A stretch of DNA of 64,000 bases from Streptomyces sp. 378 (GCF_030124145.1 NZ_JASKMS010000012.1:159885-223884); one strand, 5' to 3'. Shown: positions 1-8,774, numbered from the stretch's first letter. Made by a program: numbers and translations. Notes: a model not told the origin generated them from the sequence alone.

Positions 1-570
1 CGTGCCATGCCCGCCATGGTCGGCACGGCGGCGCTGGACTGGGTGCTGTCGACGACGGGGGTGCGGCACGACGAGGTGGACGGCCTGCTGGCAGCGACGC
101 CTCCGGGTGCGCACGGTGTCGGCGTGCTGCCGTACTTCGCGCCCTCCGGTGAACGCGCTCCCTTCGTCGAGCCGCGTCTGCGTGCCGAACTCAGCGGTGT
201 CTCCCTGGAGTCGACCCGCGGTGATCTGGTCCGTGCCACCTGTGAGGGCATCGGGTACGCCGCCCGGCACTGCCTGGAGGCGGCGGGCCTCACCGGGAAC
301 CTGGCCGTCTGCGGGGGCGGCACGCGCAGCTCCGCCTGGATGCGGCTGCTGGCCGATGTGCTGGGCAGGCCGCTGCGGGTCGTCGAAGGCGAGGTGGGAG
401 CGCGGGGCGCGGTCCTGGCGGCGGCCGAGCGCTACGGGGTGGCGCTGGACGCGGTGGCGTGGACGAGACCGACGGCGGTCGTCGAGCCGGACCCGGACCG
501 GACCGCGTTCTACACGCGGGGTTACGAGGAGCACCTGCAGCGGCTGGCGCAGGCCCGGGCGCGTCGGTGA
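1..570 (+). CDS. FGGY-family carbohydrate kinase, C-terminal part (5' end off window)
   Basis: The open frame runs in from the left edge and ends with TGA at 570, so only the last ~190 residues are present. FGGY kinases phosphorylate sugars or polyols such as xylulose, glycerol or gluconate using ATP. The C-terminal actin-like lobe is recognisable: a substrate-loop segment SGERAPF near residue 50, the GGGTRSSAW motif of the FGGY C-terminal signature near residue 107, and a GARGAVLAAAE helix that closes the ATP site. The substrate cannot be read from this half; the SGERAPF type of loop is common in xylulokinase-like and related members. The upstream operon is not visible. Family assignment is confident, substrate is not. 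Confidence 0.85.
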   Translation, partial: RAMPAMVGTAALDWVLSTTGVRHDEVDGLLAATPPGAHGVGVLPYFAPSGERAPFVEPRLRAELSGVSLESTRGDLVRATCEGIGYAARHCLEAAGLTGNLAVCGGGTRSSAWMRLLADVLGRPLRVVEGEVGARGAVLAAAERYGVALDAVAWTRPTAVVEPDPDRTAFYTRGYEEHLQRLAQARARR

Positions 571-576
571 ATCCGC

Positions 577-798
577 TTGCGACGACGGGGAGTCGCATGC
601 CTCCTGCTCGCGGCGGGCGGGGGAACCCCCACGGCCGCCACGGCCACCCCGGCGGTGGCCGAAACCCTCAGGGGTGGTCCGGCCGCGACACGGGGAGCGG
701 ACCGACCGATTTCGGGGACGCGTTCGCCGCATACGCGCTGTACTACCGCTTGGGGGTCGGCGCGGTGGTGACCGACTTCCCTGACCCGGCGGTGATGG
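577..798 (+). pseudogene. Remnant of a secreted glycerophosphodiester phosphodiesterase (tentative)
   Basis: Two coding-like pieces lie in different frames. From a TTG at 577 there is a signal-peptide-like start (MRRRGVACLLLAAGG followed by Ala/Thr-rich residues). From about 702, in another frame, the reading DAFAAYALYYRLGVGAVVTD followed by FPDPAV resembles the C-terminus of GDPD proteins, where a GVDGVFTDFPD-type motif closes the TIM barrel. Everything between (about 300 residues in a normal GDPD) is missing. A 205-bp inverted-repeat element begins at 799, immediately after the GDPD-like tail. I infer an internally deleted relic; the GDPD call rests on one short motif. Confidence 0.35.
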
Positions 799-1003
799 CT
801 AGTGCCGCGGCAGGCAACGTTTGCCCCGTCGCGACGCCCGGCACGCTCCCCCGTTCTCGGCTTCGCTCGAACGGGAGGGGCCCCCACCGCCGCACCGGCC
901 GAAAGCCCAAGTACGTCCAGTACGAGGGCTTCCGGCCGGCACGCCGAGAGCACGCACCGGACGCCGCTCCTCAATGGGCAAACGTTGCCTGCCGCGGCAC
1001 TAG
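799..1003. mobile_element. 205-bp MITE-like element with perfect 28-bp terminal inverted repeats
   Basis: Positions 799-826 and 976-1003 are perfect 28-nt inverted repeats that begin and end with CTAG (left arm starts CTAGTGCCGCGGCAGGCAAC). No transposase is inside; the interior holds only short overlapping frames. CTAG at both outer ends could be part of the repeat or a palindromic target duplication. The element sits right behind the GDPD-like relic, and its right end abuts the next gene so closely that the AGGAG Shine-Dalgarno (1002-1006) overlaps the repeat end. A non-autonomous transposable element is the simplest explanation; a large regulatory hairpin is the alternative. Confidence 0.7.
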
Positions 1004-1012
1004 GAGACGCTG

Positions 1013-1234
1013 ATGTTCTTCAAGGACAAGCACTGCCCGACCTGCGGGGGCGGCGGCACTCAGGTGTTCGCGCCGCTCAAGCCCGCCGAGCGCAAGGCCC
1101 TCGGGACCAACCGCACGGACCTGTGGCGCTGCACCGCCGCGGGCTGCCGGTGGTACCAGCCCTGGGACCACCGGGCCGGCGGGGGCCGGCTCCCGGAGGA
1201 GTTGATGAACCCGGAAGCCGACGCCTCGACCTGA
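1013..1234 (+). CDS. Small zinc-ribbon-like conserved hypothetical protein
   Basis: A 73-residue protein starting at ATG 1013 behind AGGAG (1002-1006). Residues CPTCGGGG near the N-terminus and C(TAAG)C around residues 40-45 give a two-knuckle Cys pattern typical of small zinc ribbons, followed by WYQPWDHRAGG. No catalytic motif is visible and no function can be assigned. Its ribosome binding site is partly formed by the end of the 205-bp inverted-repeat element upstream, so the element may control or have re-wired its expression. It ends four bases before the convergent stop of the DsbA-family gene. Confidence 0.7.
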   Translation: MFFKDKHCPTCGGGGTQVFAPLKPAERKALGTNRTDLWRCTAAGCRWYQPWDHRAGGGRLPEELMNPEADAST

Positions 1235-1237
1235 GGC

Positions 1238-1876
1238 CTACAGGTTGGAGAAGTCCGGGCCCTTGGTGCGGGTGCGCTTGATCTCGTAGAAGCCGGGGAC
1301 CGAGGCCACGGCGAGGGTGCCGTCCCAGAGGCGGCCGGCCTCCTCGCCCTGCGGGGCCGGGGTGACGACCGGGCCGAAGAAGGCGATCTGCTCGCCGTCG
1401 GAACCGGGTACGGCGATGACCGGGGTGCCGACGTCCTGGCCGACCTTGTCGATGCCCTCCTTGTGGGAGGCGCGCAGCTGAGGCTCGTACGGGGTGGAGT
1501 CCCAGTGCTCCAGGAGGGACTCGGGCAGGCCCGCGTCCTTCAGGGCGGCGGCGACGGTCTCCTTGCCGGGGCCCTCGTCCTGGTTGTGGATGCGGGTGCC
1601 GAGCGCGGTGTAGAAATCGCCGAGGACCTCGGGGCCCTGCTCCTGCTGCGCGGCTATGACGACCCGGACGGGGCCCCACGCCTTGGTCTCCAGCAGCTCG
1701 CGGTATTCCTCGGGCAGCTCGTCCAGCTTGTCCTCGTTGAGGACGGCGAGGCTCATGACATGCCAGCGCACCTCGATGTCCCTGACCTTCTCCACCTCCA
1801 GCACCCAGCGGGAGGTCATCCAGGCCCAGGGGCACAGCGGGTCGAACCAGAAGTCGACGGGGGTCTTGTCCGACAT
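1238..1876 (-). CDS. DsbA-family mycothiol-dependent reductase (Rv2466c-like)
   Basis: Start chosen at ATG 1876 (MSDKTPVDFW), preceded by GAGGAG; a GTG 12 nt upstream lies inside that ribosome binding site. The 212-residue product has a thioredoxin-fold N-terminus (DFWFDPLCPWAWMTSRW), a helical insertion, and a cis-Pro region (VGTPVIAV) near residue 160, matching the mycobacterial Rv2466c type that reduces nitro or disulfide substrates with mycothiol. The active-site motif reads CPWA: the first Cys is present and the second position is Ala, so a monothiol mechanism with mycothiol is likely. Cytosolic; no signal peptide. It converges on the small zinc-ribbon gene and is divergent from pepN. 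Confidence 0.85.
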   Translation of the reverse strand: MSDKTPVDFWFDPLCPWAWMTSRWVLEVEKVRDIEVRWHVMSLAVLNEDKLDELPEEYRELLETKAWGPVRVVIAAQQEQGPEVLGDFYTALGTRIHNQDEGPGKETVAAALKDAGLPESLLEHWDSTPYEPQLRASHKEGIDKVGQDVGTPVIAVPGSDGEQIAFFGPVVTPAPQGEEAGRLWDGTLAVASVPGFYEIKRTRTKGPDFSNL

Positions 1877-2013
1877 GTCTCTCCTCACGAGGAAACCGTT
1901 TCCCCGGCAACGCCCGTACGCGCTGCCGTCATTCCCGGCTGCCCCGTGTCAGGTGCACGTGGCAGGATCGGTCCTGTTCAGCCGTGCCCCACGACATCTG
2001 AGGAGTGCCGCCC

Positions 2014-4593
2014 GTGCCCGGTGAGAATCTGTCCCGCGACGAAGCCCGGGAGCGGGCCGCCCTGCTGAGCGTCGACGGGTACGAGGTGTCCCTCGACCTG
2101 CGGTCCGCGGTCGGTGAGGTCCGGGGGGACGGGCCCCGCACCTTCCGCTCCGTCACGACGATCCGCTTCCGCTGCAACGAGCCCGGGTCGAGCAGCTTCG
2201 CCGACCTGATCGCGCCGAGTGTGACGGCCGTCTCACTCAACGGCCGTGATCTGGACCCCGGCGAGGTCTTCGACGGCTGCCGGATCGCGCTGGAGGACCT
2301 GGCCGCGGACAACGAGCTGGTGGTCGACGCCCAGTGCGCCTACTCCCGGACCGGCGAGGGCCTGCACCGCTTCGTCGACCCGGAGGACGGCGAGGTCTAC
2401 CTGTACACCCAGTACGAGCCGGCCGACTCCCGCCGGGTCTTCGCCACCTTCGAGCAGCCCGACCTGAAGGCCCCCTACCGCTTCGAGGTGCGGGCCCCCG
2501 AGGGCTGGACGGTGTGGAGCAACGGGGCCGGTGAGCAGGCCGACGGGGTGTGGCGGTTCGCCGAGACCAAGCCGATCTCGACGTACATCACCTGCGTGGT
2601 GGCGGGCCCGTACCACTACGTGACGGACTCCTACACGCGCACCCTCGCCGACGGCACGACGCTGGAGATCCCGCTCGGCGCCCTGTGCCGCAAGGGCCTC
2701 GCCCCCTACTTCGACGCCGACGACGTGTTCCTCGTCACCAAGCAGGGCCTGGACTTCTTCCACGACCACTTCGACTTCCCGTACCCGTTCGGGAAGTACG
2801 ACCAGGCGTTCGTGCCCGAGTACAACCTGGGCGCGATGGAGAACCCGGGCCTGGTGACGTTCCGCGAGGAGTTCATCTTCCGCGGGAAGGTGACGCAGGC
2901 GTCCTACGAGGGCCGGGCCAACGTCATCCTGCACGAGATGGCGCACATGTGGTTCGGCGACCTGGTCACCATGGAGTGGTGGGACGACCTGTGGCTGAAG
3001 GAGTCCTTCGCGGACTTCATGGGCGCGTTCTCCCTGGTCGGCGCGACCCGCTTCGCGAACGGCTGGATCACCTTCGCCAACCGCCGCAAGGCCTGGGCCT
3101 ACCGCGCCGACCAGCTGCCCTCCACGCACCCGGTCACGGCGGACATCCGCGATCTGCAGGACGCCAAGCTCAACTTCGACGGCATCACGTACGCCAAGGG
3201 CGCGTCGGTGCTGAAGCAGCTCGTCGCGTACGTCGGCGAGGAGGCCTTCCTGGAGGGCGCCCGGCGCTACTTCAAGCGCCACGCGTACGGCAACACCCGC
3301 CTGAGCGACCTGCTGTCGGTGCTGGAGGAGACCAGCGGCCGGGACATGAGCGCCTGGTCGCGGTCCTGGCTCCAGACGGCCGGGGTGAACTCGCTGACGC
3401 CGCAGGTGCTGCTGAACGCGGACGGCCGCGTCGAGGAGCTGGCGGTGGTGCAGGAGGCGGCGGAGTCGCACCCGGAACTGCGCCCGCACCGGGTGGCGGT
3501 GGGCCTGTACCGGGTGACGGAGGCCGGGGCGCTGGAGCGGTACGCGCGCGTGGAGACCGACGTCGACGGCGCGCGCACGGTCGTGGCGGAACTGGCCGGG
3601 GCCGACGCCCCCGACCTGGTCCTGGTCAACGACGACGACCTGACGTACTGCAAGATCCGCTTCGACGAGACCTCGCTGGCGGCCCTGCGCGAGCACCTGG
3701 GCGCGGTCACCGACCCGCTGGCCCGCGCCCTGTGCTGGTCGGCGCTGTGGAACATGACGCGCGACGCGCTGCTCCCCGCGCGGGAGTTCGTGGACCTGGT
3801 GCTGCGGTTCGGCGGGCGCGAGTCCGAGATCGGCGTCGTGCAGATGCTGCACGCCTGGGCCGAGTCGGCGGTCACCCACTACACGGCGCCCGCCCGGCGC
3901 GAGACGAGCGCCCGGCTGCTGGCCGAGGGGGCGCGGCGTGAGCTGTACGCGGCCGGGGCGGGCAGCGAGCACCAGCTGGCCTGGGCACGGTTCTTCGCCC
4001 GGACGGCCACCACCGAGGCCGACTTCGAGCTGCTGCGGGACCTGCTCGCGGGCACCGCGACGGTCGAGGGTCTCGACCTGGACCAGGAGCTGCGCTGGGT
4101 GTTCCTGGAGCCGCTGGCCGCGCACGGTGCCGTGGACGAGAAGGTGCTGGCCGAGGAGCTGAGCCGGGACGACACCGCCTCGGGCAAGCGCCACCAGGTG
4201 CGCTGTCTGGCCGCCCGCCCGTCCGCGGCGGTCAAGGCCCAGGCGTGGGCGCGGGTGGTGGAGTCGGACGCGCTGTCCAACGCCATGGTCGAGGCGACCA
4301 TCGCGGGCTTCTCCCAGGACTCGCAGCGGGAGCTGATCGCGCCGTATGCCGAGAAGTACTTCGCGGCGATCGAGCGGGTGTGGGCCGAGCGGTCGATCCA
4401 GATCGGCATGCACGTGGTGCAGGGCCTGTTCCCGTTCCTCCAGCAGTCCCGGCAGACGCTGGACGCCGCGGACGCCTGGCTGGCCGCCCACGAGGAGGCG
4501 GCCCCGGCGCTGCGCCGGCTGGTGCTGGAGTCCCGTGACGATCTGGCACGGGCGTTGCGTGGACAGGCGTGCGACGAGGCCTCTGACCAGTAG
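2014..4593 (+). CDS. pepN: M1-family aminopeptidase N (first of two paralogues)
   Basis: Zinc metallopeptidase that removes N-terminal residues from peptides in the cytosol. GTG 2014 is chosen over GTG 2005 because AGGAG (2001-2005) is then correctly spaced and the product (859 residues) matches the second copy at 18764 in length and N-terminus (MPGENLSRDEA versus MPGTNLTREEA). Visible motifs: the exopeptidase motif GAMENPG near residue 275, the zinc site HEMAH with the downstream Glu in LKESFAD about 18 residues later, and a long helical C-terminal ERAP1-like domain. No signal peptide. A strong hairpin follows the gene (4655-4684). Confidence 0.95.
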   Translation: MPGENLSRDEARERAALLSVDGYEVSLDLRSAVGEVRGDGPRTFRSVTTIRFRCNEPGSSSFADLIAPSVTAVSLNGRDLDPGEVFDGCRIALEDLAADNELVVDAQCAYSRTGEGLHRFVDPEDGEVYLYTQYEPADSRRVFATFEQPDLKAPYRFEVRAPEGWTVWSNGAGEQADGVWRFAETKPISTYITCVVAGPYHYVTDSYTRTLADGTTLEIPLGALCRKGLAPYFDADDVFLVTKQGLDFFHDHFDFPYPFGKYDQAFVPEYNLGAMENPGLVTFREEFIFRGKVTQASYEGRANVILHEMAHMWFGDLVTMEWWDDLWLKESFADFMGAFSLVGATRFANGWITFANRRKAWAYRADQLPSTHPVTADIRDLQDAKLNFDGITYAKGASVLKQLVAYVGEEAFLEGARRYFKRHAYGNTRLSDLLSVLEETSGRDMSAWSRSWLQTAGVNSLTPQVLLNADGRVEELAVVQEAAESHPELRPHRVAVGLYRVTEAGALERYARVETDVDGARTVVAELAGADAPDLVLVNDDDLTYCKIRFDETSLAALREHLGAVTDPLARALCWSALWNMTRDALLPAREFVDLVLRFGGRESEIGVVQMLHAWAESAVTHYTAPARRETSARLLAEGARRELYAAGAGSEHQLAWARFFARTATTEADFELLRDLLAGTATVEGLDLDQELRWVFLEPLAAHGAVDEKVLAEELSRDDTASGKRHQVRCLAARPSAAVKAQAWARVVESDALSNAMVEATIAGFSQDSQRELIAPYAEKYFAAIERVWAERSIQIGMHVVQGLFPFLQQSRQTLDAADAWLAAHEEAAPALRRLVLESRDDLARALRGQACDEASDQ

Positions 4594-4654
4594 CTTTGGC
4601 CTGAGATCCGGGCGTTCGGCCTTCGTTACGAGATGAGTGCCCCGCAAGCCGTAA

Positions 4655-4684
4655 CCCCTGGTCCGCACCCGAACGGACCAGGGG
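4655..4684 (+). terminator. Terminator after pepN
   Basis: Perfect 11-bp stem (4655-4665 with 4674-4684, CCCCTGGTCCG) and an 8-nt loop, 60 bp after the pepN stop, followed by CTTTCGG. There is no long T-run, as is usual in Streptomyces. Confidence 0.7.
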
Positions 4685-4789
4685 CTTTCGGCAACCGAAC
4701 ACCCGTCCTTTAGGGCCGAGTTGTCCATATTTGTCGACGACCCTGTAACAGCGGTTCAAGGGGGGTGGGGACGCGGGAATCTGCGGGAC

Positions 4790-5830
4790 ATGACCCACAA
4801 CACCCCGCTCTCCCCCCGCCCCCTGCACCACCTGTCCGGCGGCGGGCGCCCCCACGTGATGACCACGGCCCAGCTCCGCTCGCACGGCGTCTCCACGGCC
4901 GAGACGAACGAGCGGTGCCGCGCGGGCGGTCCCTGGCAGCAGATCCTCCCCGGCGTCGTGCTGCTCCACCCGGGCCCGCCGACCAGCGAGGAGCGGCTGC
5001 ACGCGGTGCTGATGTACGCGGCGCGGGAGCGCGGCACCGGGGTGCCGGCCCAGCCGGGCGCGAGCGGACCGCACGCCCCCGCCTCCCCCGAGGTGATGAT
5101 CACGGGCCTGGCCGCGCTGACGCTGCACGGCTTCTCCTCCACTCCCCCGCTGCCGTCCCTGGACACCATCGACATCCTGGTCCCGCGGCTGCGGCGGCTG
5201 CGCTCCACGGGCTGCGCGCGCATCGTCCGCACGCCCGCCCTGCCCGCCCCCGAGCAGGTCACCGGGGTGCCGGTGGCGCCGGTCGCCCGCGCGCTGGCCG
5301 ACGCGGTCGCCGAACTCGCGGACGCCGGCGTCGTCCGCCGGCTGCTCACGGAGGCGGTCCGCGGCGGACACTGCGACCCGACGGTCGTGGTCCGCGAGCT
5401 GAACCAGGCCCGGCTGCTGAGCCGCCCCCATGTGGTGGACGCGGTGGAGTCCCTGCTCGCCGAGGGCCGGGCCCGCGCGGAGGACCGCCTGTACCGCATG
5501 GTCCACGAGTACGGCCTGCCCGACCCGGTCTGGAACGTCGACCTGCGCCTGCCCGGCGGCCCCTACCTCGGCGGCCTCGACGCGTACTGGCCCGACCAGG
5601 CGGTGGCGGTGGAACTCGACACCCGGGCGCCCCGTCAGGACGACGACGCCCTGTGGTCCGAGTACGCCCGCAAGCGCGAGCACCTGGAGCGGCTCGGCAT
5701 CACGGTCGTCCACATCACACCGCGCAAGCTCCGGGACTCCCCGGACCAGCAGGCGACGGTGGTCCGCACGGCCCTGATGGCCTCGGCCGACCGCGAACCG
5801 GCCGCGTATGTCGCGGTGCTGCCCCGGTAG
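4790..5830 (+). CDS. AbiEi-antitoxin-like / DUF559-like protein of unknown function
   Basis: A 346-residue protein; the ATG at 4790 is the first plausible start and has only a weak GGGAC upstream. Residues ~20-70 (TTAQLRSHGVSTAETNERC and a following LPGVVLL strand) resemble the winged-helix domain at the start of AbiEi-type antitoxins. The last ~80 residues (DAYWPDQAVAVELD, then KREHLERLGITVVHITP) resemble the DUF559/Vsr-like nuclease fold found in many actinobacterial proteins of this architecture. No partner toxin gene lies next to it, so a toxin-antitoxin role is not supported here. It stands alone between two terminators. Domain calls are from pattern recognition. Confidence 0.7.
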   Translation: MTHNTPLSPRPLHHLSGGGRPHVMTTAQLRSHGVSTAETNERCRAGGPWQQILPGVVLLHPGPPTSEERLHAVLMYAARERGTGVPAQPGASGPHAPASPEVMITGLAALTLHGFSSTPPLPSLDTIDILVPRLRRLRSTGCARIVRTPALPAPEQVTGVPVAPVARALADAVAELADAGVVRRLLTEAVRGGHCDPTVVVRELNQARLLSRPHVVDAVESLLAEGRARAEDRLYRMVHEYGLPDPVWNVDLRLPGGPYLGGLDAYWPDQAVAVELDTRAPRQDDDALWSEYARKREHLERLGITVVHITPRKLRDSPDQQATVVRTALMASADREPAAYVAVLPR

Positions 5831-5860
5831 TGACGGACCGGGGCAGCACCAGGAGGGAAG

Positions 5861-5896
5861 AGGAGGGGCCGCCGGGACGCACCGGCGGCCCCTCCT
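5861..5896 (+). terminator. Strong 15-bp terminator hairpin
   Basis: Perfect 15-bp stem 5861-5875 / 5882-5896 (AGGAGGGGCCGCCGG) with a 6-nt loop, 30 bp after the AbiEi/DUF559-like gene. It also lies downstream of the convergent metallophosphoesterase gene and may serve both. Confidence 0.75.
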
Positions 5897-6099
5897 CGCG
5901 GTGTGGAGTCGCTCCTCGCCGCCCAGGCCCGCGGCGACGGGCACGTCGTAGCAGCTCGTGGAGGGCGAGGGAGCGGCGGCCGTCGCCGGTGGTGACGGAC
6001 CTCAACCGCTTCTCCGGCGTCCCGTGGAGCAGGAGGCGAGCGCAGCAGCACGGCCGGTGGCGTCCGTTGTGCGAGCCCGGGACTCCGACCCCGGGGCGT

Positions 6100-7860
6100 T
6101 CACCCCTTCTTGAGCACCAGTTCGGTGTTGCGGTCGTCCGGGTCGCCGCCGAGGGTCGTTTTCGCGCCGGGGGCGTTGAGGGACAGCTCGCGGTAGAGGG
6201 CCGCGAGGCCGGTCTGGGAGAGGTCGGAGAAGTCGGTGCGGTGCGGGGCCGAGGATTCCACCAGCGTGGTGAACAGGGAGATCGTGCCGTCCTTGTTGTC
6301 GGTCAGCTCGATGATCCGGGCGAGCTGCGGGAAGTCGACGTGGGAGGCGGTGGAGATCTCCCAGAAGGAACGGCCGCCGGGCGCGGAGTGCGGGGTGATG
6401 ACGTTCTTGTGGATGTGGCCGTTCACCCAGGCGAGCACCCGGGGGTGGCTGCCGAGCAGGGCGAGGACCTCCTGGCCGTTGTGGCGGCGCTCGTTGGGCC
6501 TGGCCGGATCACGGCGGAGGTTCGTCATCGTCTTGCTGGTGTGATGGCTGAAGATCACCGCGTAGGAGTCCTTGTTGTCCCGCAGTGTCTTGTCGAGCCA
6601 TCTCATCTGGGCCGTGCCGATGGACCCCTGGTAGTGGCCGGCGGCGTCGGTGGTGTCCAGGCTGATGCCGATGACGTCGTCGGAGATCCGGAAGGCGTAG
6701 TACTGCGTACTCGCGTCCAGGTTGGCGGAGGAGTAGCCGTGACCGGCCGGGCCGACACCGCTGTGGGCCGGGTCCAGGTGCGCCCTGAGGTACTCGGCCG
6801 GCGTGAAGGGGGCGCGCCGCTCGTCGGGAGTGACCGAACGCATCGAGCGGGCGTGGGAGGTGAGGAAGTCGTGGTAGCGGACGCCCTCGGGGTCCCGGGC
6901 CTTCTTGATCTGCGCCTGGAGCCGCCGGGCCTCGGCCGCGGTCACGTTCATCAGTTTCTTGCCGCCGACGGCGAGTTCGGTGAGGTACGAGTCACCGTGC
7001 GAGGCGTAGCAGCCCATGGGCAGGGAGTCGTGGTTGCCGACCGTGGAGTACCAGGGCAGGTTGAGGCCGGGGCTGCGCACCTCCCGGATGGCGGCCTTCA
7101 GGAAGCCGTCGAGGTGCGGGAAGCCGGCCTGCTTGTCGGTGTCGCGGACCGCGGCGTCCGGCTGCCAGTACTGCTTGAGGCCGCTGTTCTGGACGCCCTC
7201 GTAGCGGCGCGGGTCGCCGGTGTTGGGCGTGATGCGCCCGCCGCTCATGATCTTCATGAACCATTCCAGCTCGGACTTGGCGTTGTTGTCCGTGTTGTCG
7301 CCGGTGGTCATGGCGAAGTGCAGCGGGGCGCCGGTGACGGGGGCGCCGCGCAGGGCGTTGATCCGCTCCACGAGGGCGATCGCGCCCTGCACGGTCAGCG
7401 CCTCGTGCGGCCGCCAGGCGTGGATGTCGGCCGAGCGCAGGTACTCCAGGCGCAGCGGGTGCTGGGCGTCGATGATGTGCAGGTCGGTGAGCTGCACGAA
7501 GGCGGCGAGCGCGGTACGGCGGCCCGCCCGGCCGGGCTTGGGCGCGGCCAGCTCGGAGCGGACGACCCGCTTCCAGCCGGGTCCGTCGCCCAGGCGCCGG
7601 TAGCCGGAGCTGCCGCGCGGGGCGGCGACGGACGCCAGGGTGGTGCCCCTGGTGTACGGGGCCAGTGGCGCGGCGGGTGCCAGGCGCGAGGAGGCCGCCA
7701 CGGCGGCGTCGGCGCTCTCCTTGACCGTGGCTGCCTCGCTGTCACTGGGCCGCAGGGCGTAGCCGACGCCCCCGGACAGGGCGACCGCGCCGGTGGCGGC
7801 GAGGACGGAACGACGGTGGATGCCCTGGCCGGAGCCGGCGACTGAGCGTGTGCGCGACAT
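6100..7860 (-). CDS. Tat-exported metallophosphoesterase (TIGR03767-like)
   Basis: 586 residues from ATG 7860 with GGGGAGAG upstream; longer upstream frame is not needed. The N-terminus has a twin-arginine-type signal (IHRRSVLAATGAVALSGG) and an AEA-type cleavage region near residue 43. Calcineurin-like phosphoesterase motifs follow in order: LTDLHIID near 125, TTGDNTDN near 187, GNHD near 275, FSHHTS near 445 and NGHIHKN near 481, giving all metal ligands. The large spacing and overall length fit the actinobacterial TIGR03767 (PPA1498) family of secreted phosphoesterases; substrate unknown. Monocistronic, with a 231-bp upstream region before the Nudix gene. Confidence 0.9.
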   Translation of the reverse strand: MSRTRSVAGSGQGIHRRSVLAATGAVALSGGVGYALRPSDSEAATVKESADAAVAASSRLAPAAPLAPYTRGTTLASVAAPRGSSGYRRLGDGPGWKRVVRSELAAPKPGRAGRRTALAAFVQLTDLHIIDAQHPLRLEYLRSADIHAWRPHEALTVQGAIALVERINALRGAPVTGAPLHFAMTTGDNTDNNAKSELEWFMKIMSGGRITPNTGDPRRYEGVQNSGLKQYWQPDAAVRDTDKQAGFPHLDGFLKAAIREVRSPGLNLPWYSTVGNHDSLPMGCYASHGDSYLTELAVGGKKLMNVTAAEARRLQAQIKKARDPEGVRYHDFLTSHARSMRSVTPDERRAPFTPAEYLRAHLDPAHSGVGPAGHGYSSANLDASTQYYAFRISDDVIGISLDTTDAAGHYQGSIGTAQMRWLDKTLRDNKDSYAVIFSHHTSKTMTNLRRDPARPNERRHNGQEVLALLGSHPRVLAWVNGHIHKNVITPHSAPGGRSFWEISTASHVDFPQLARIIELTDNKDGTISLFTTLVESSAPHRTDFSDLSQTGLAALYRELSLNAPGAKTTLGGDPDDRNTELVLKKG

Positions 7861-8091
7861 GCGCTTCTCTCCCCGAGTGCGAACGCGTCGGCAATGGTCG
7901 CGGGGCGTCGATGACCCGAACACCCCGCTCGTACTGGATCGTTGGCAGCGGGAATGACCTGCGCGTAAACGCGGCGGCAACGCGCAGCGCCGATCACCGA
8001 ACGTGGATCTTGGACTACCCTGCGCGTCGTCGCCTGCTCCGGGACCGGCCCGCATCCGGTCACGCGGCGTTCATCTTCCGGGGTAGCGCAC

Positions 8092-8550
8092 CTACTCCGG
8101 GACCTTGGCCAGCCGTCCGGTGACCGGGCGTTCGCGCCACATGCGCAGGGCTATGTCGACCATCGACACCCTGACGAGACCGGGCACGGCGTCCAGGTCC
8201 TGCCAGGCGGCGAGGTCGGTGGAGCCGTTCACCTCGTTGCGCAGTGCCCCGCCGATGATCCGGCCCTCGTAGACGAACCGGACGCCGTGATGGTCGACCG
8301 GGGGCCGCAGGCCCTCGCGGAAGACGCGGTGGGAGGAGTCCACGCCCAGCAGTCCGGTCACCTCGATGTGGTACCCGGTCTCCTCCTCCACCTCCCGCAC
8401 GACGGTGTCGAAGGGATCCTCGCCGTGCTCCATGCCGCCGCCCGGCAGGACCCACTCGGGGGTGCCGTCCTGGGCGGGTGAGCGGGCGAGCAGGATCTGT
8501 CCGTCCCGGGCGCATACGGCGTAGGCCGCCACCCTCAACTTCTGTCGCAC
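8092..8550 (-). CDS. Nudix hydrolase
   Basis: 152 residues. A Nudix box is complete: GGGMEHGEDPFDTVVREVEE followed by ETGY (residues ~37-60), with the Mg-binding Glu residues of REVEEETG. Nudix enzymes hydrolyse nucleoside diphosphates linked to another group; the substrate cannot be told. The HGVRFVYEGRIIGG segment and the C-terminal WRERPVTGRL tail are typical of the small cytosolic actinobacterial members. It is followed in the same direction, after 231 bp, by the metallophosphoesterase gene, and diverges from the subtilisin gene. Confidence 0.9.
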   Translation of the reverse strand: MRQKLRVAAYAVCARDGQILLARSPAQDGTPEWVLPGGGMEHGEDPFDTVVREVEEETGYHIEVTGLLGVDSSHRVFREGLRPPVDHHGVRFVYEGRIIGGALRNEVNGSTDLAAWQDLDAVPGLVRVSMVDIALRMWRERPVTGRLAKVPE

Positions 8551-8774
8551 GAGGGGACGTTAACCGATTTCTCCGCCACCTTCAGGACTGATGCTCACAA
8601 AACGAATCGCGGGTTTTCCCCATACCTACACTTCGTTTCGGTCAACCCTCCCCAAAGAACTTCCCCTTGCGTAAGGCTGTGCGATCGTCCGGGCTTGCCG
8701 TTCGGACCGTTGGCGACCTGGACCGATCGGTCCCGGTCGCTTCCCGCTCGTTCCTTTACCTACAAGGGATGCCG

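Noticed and set aside
5900..6090. Possible remnant gene reading GDGRRSLALHELLRRARRRG on the minus strand
   Set aside because: Too short and compositionally biased to support a gene or relic.
4765..7845. 1026-codon plus-strand open frame over three genes
   Set aside because: Runs out of frame through the AbiEi/DUF559-like gene and antisense through the metallophosphoesterase; low-complexity product.
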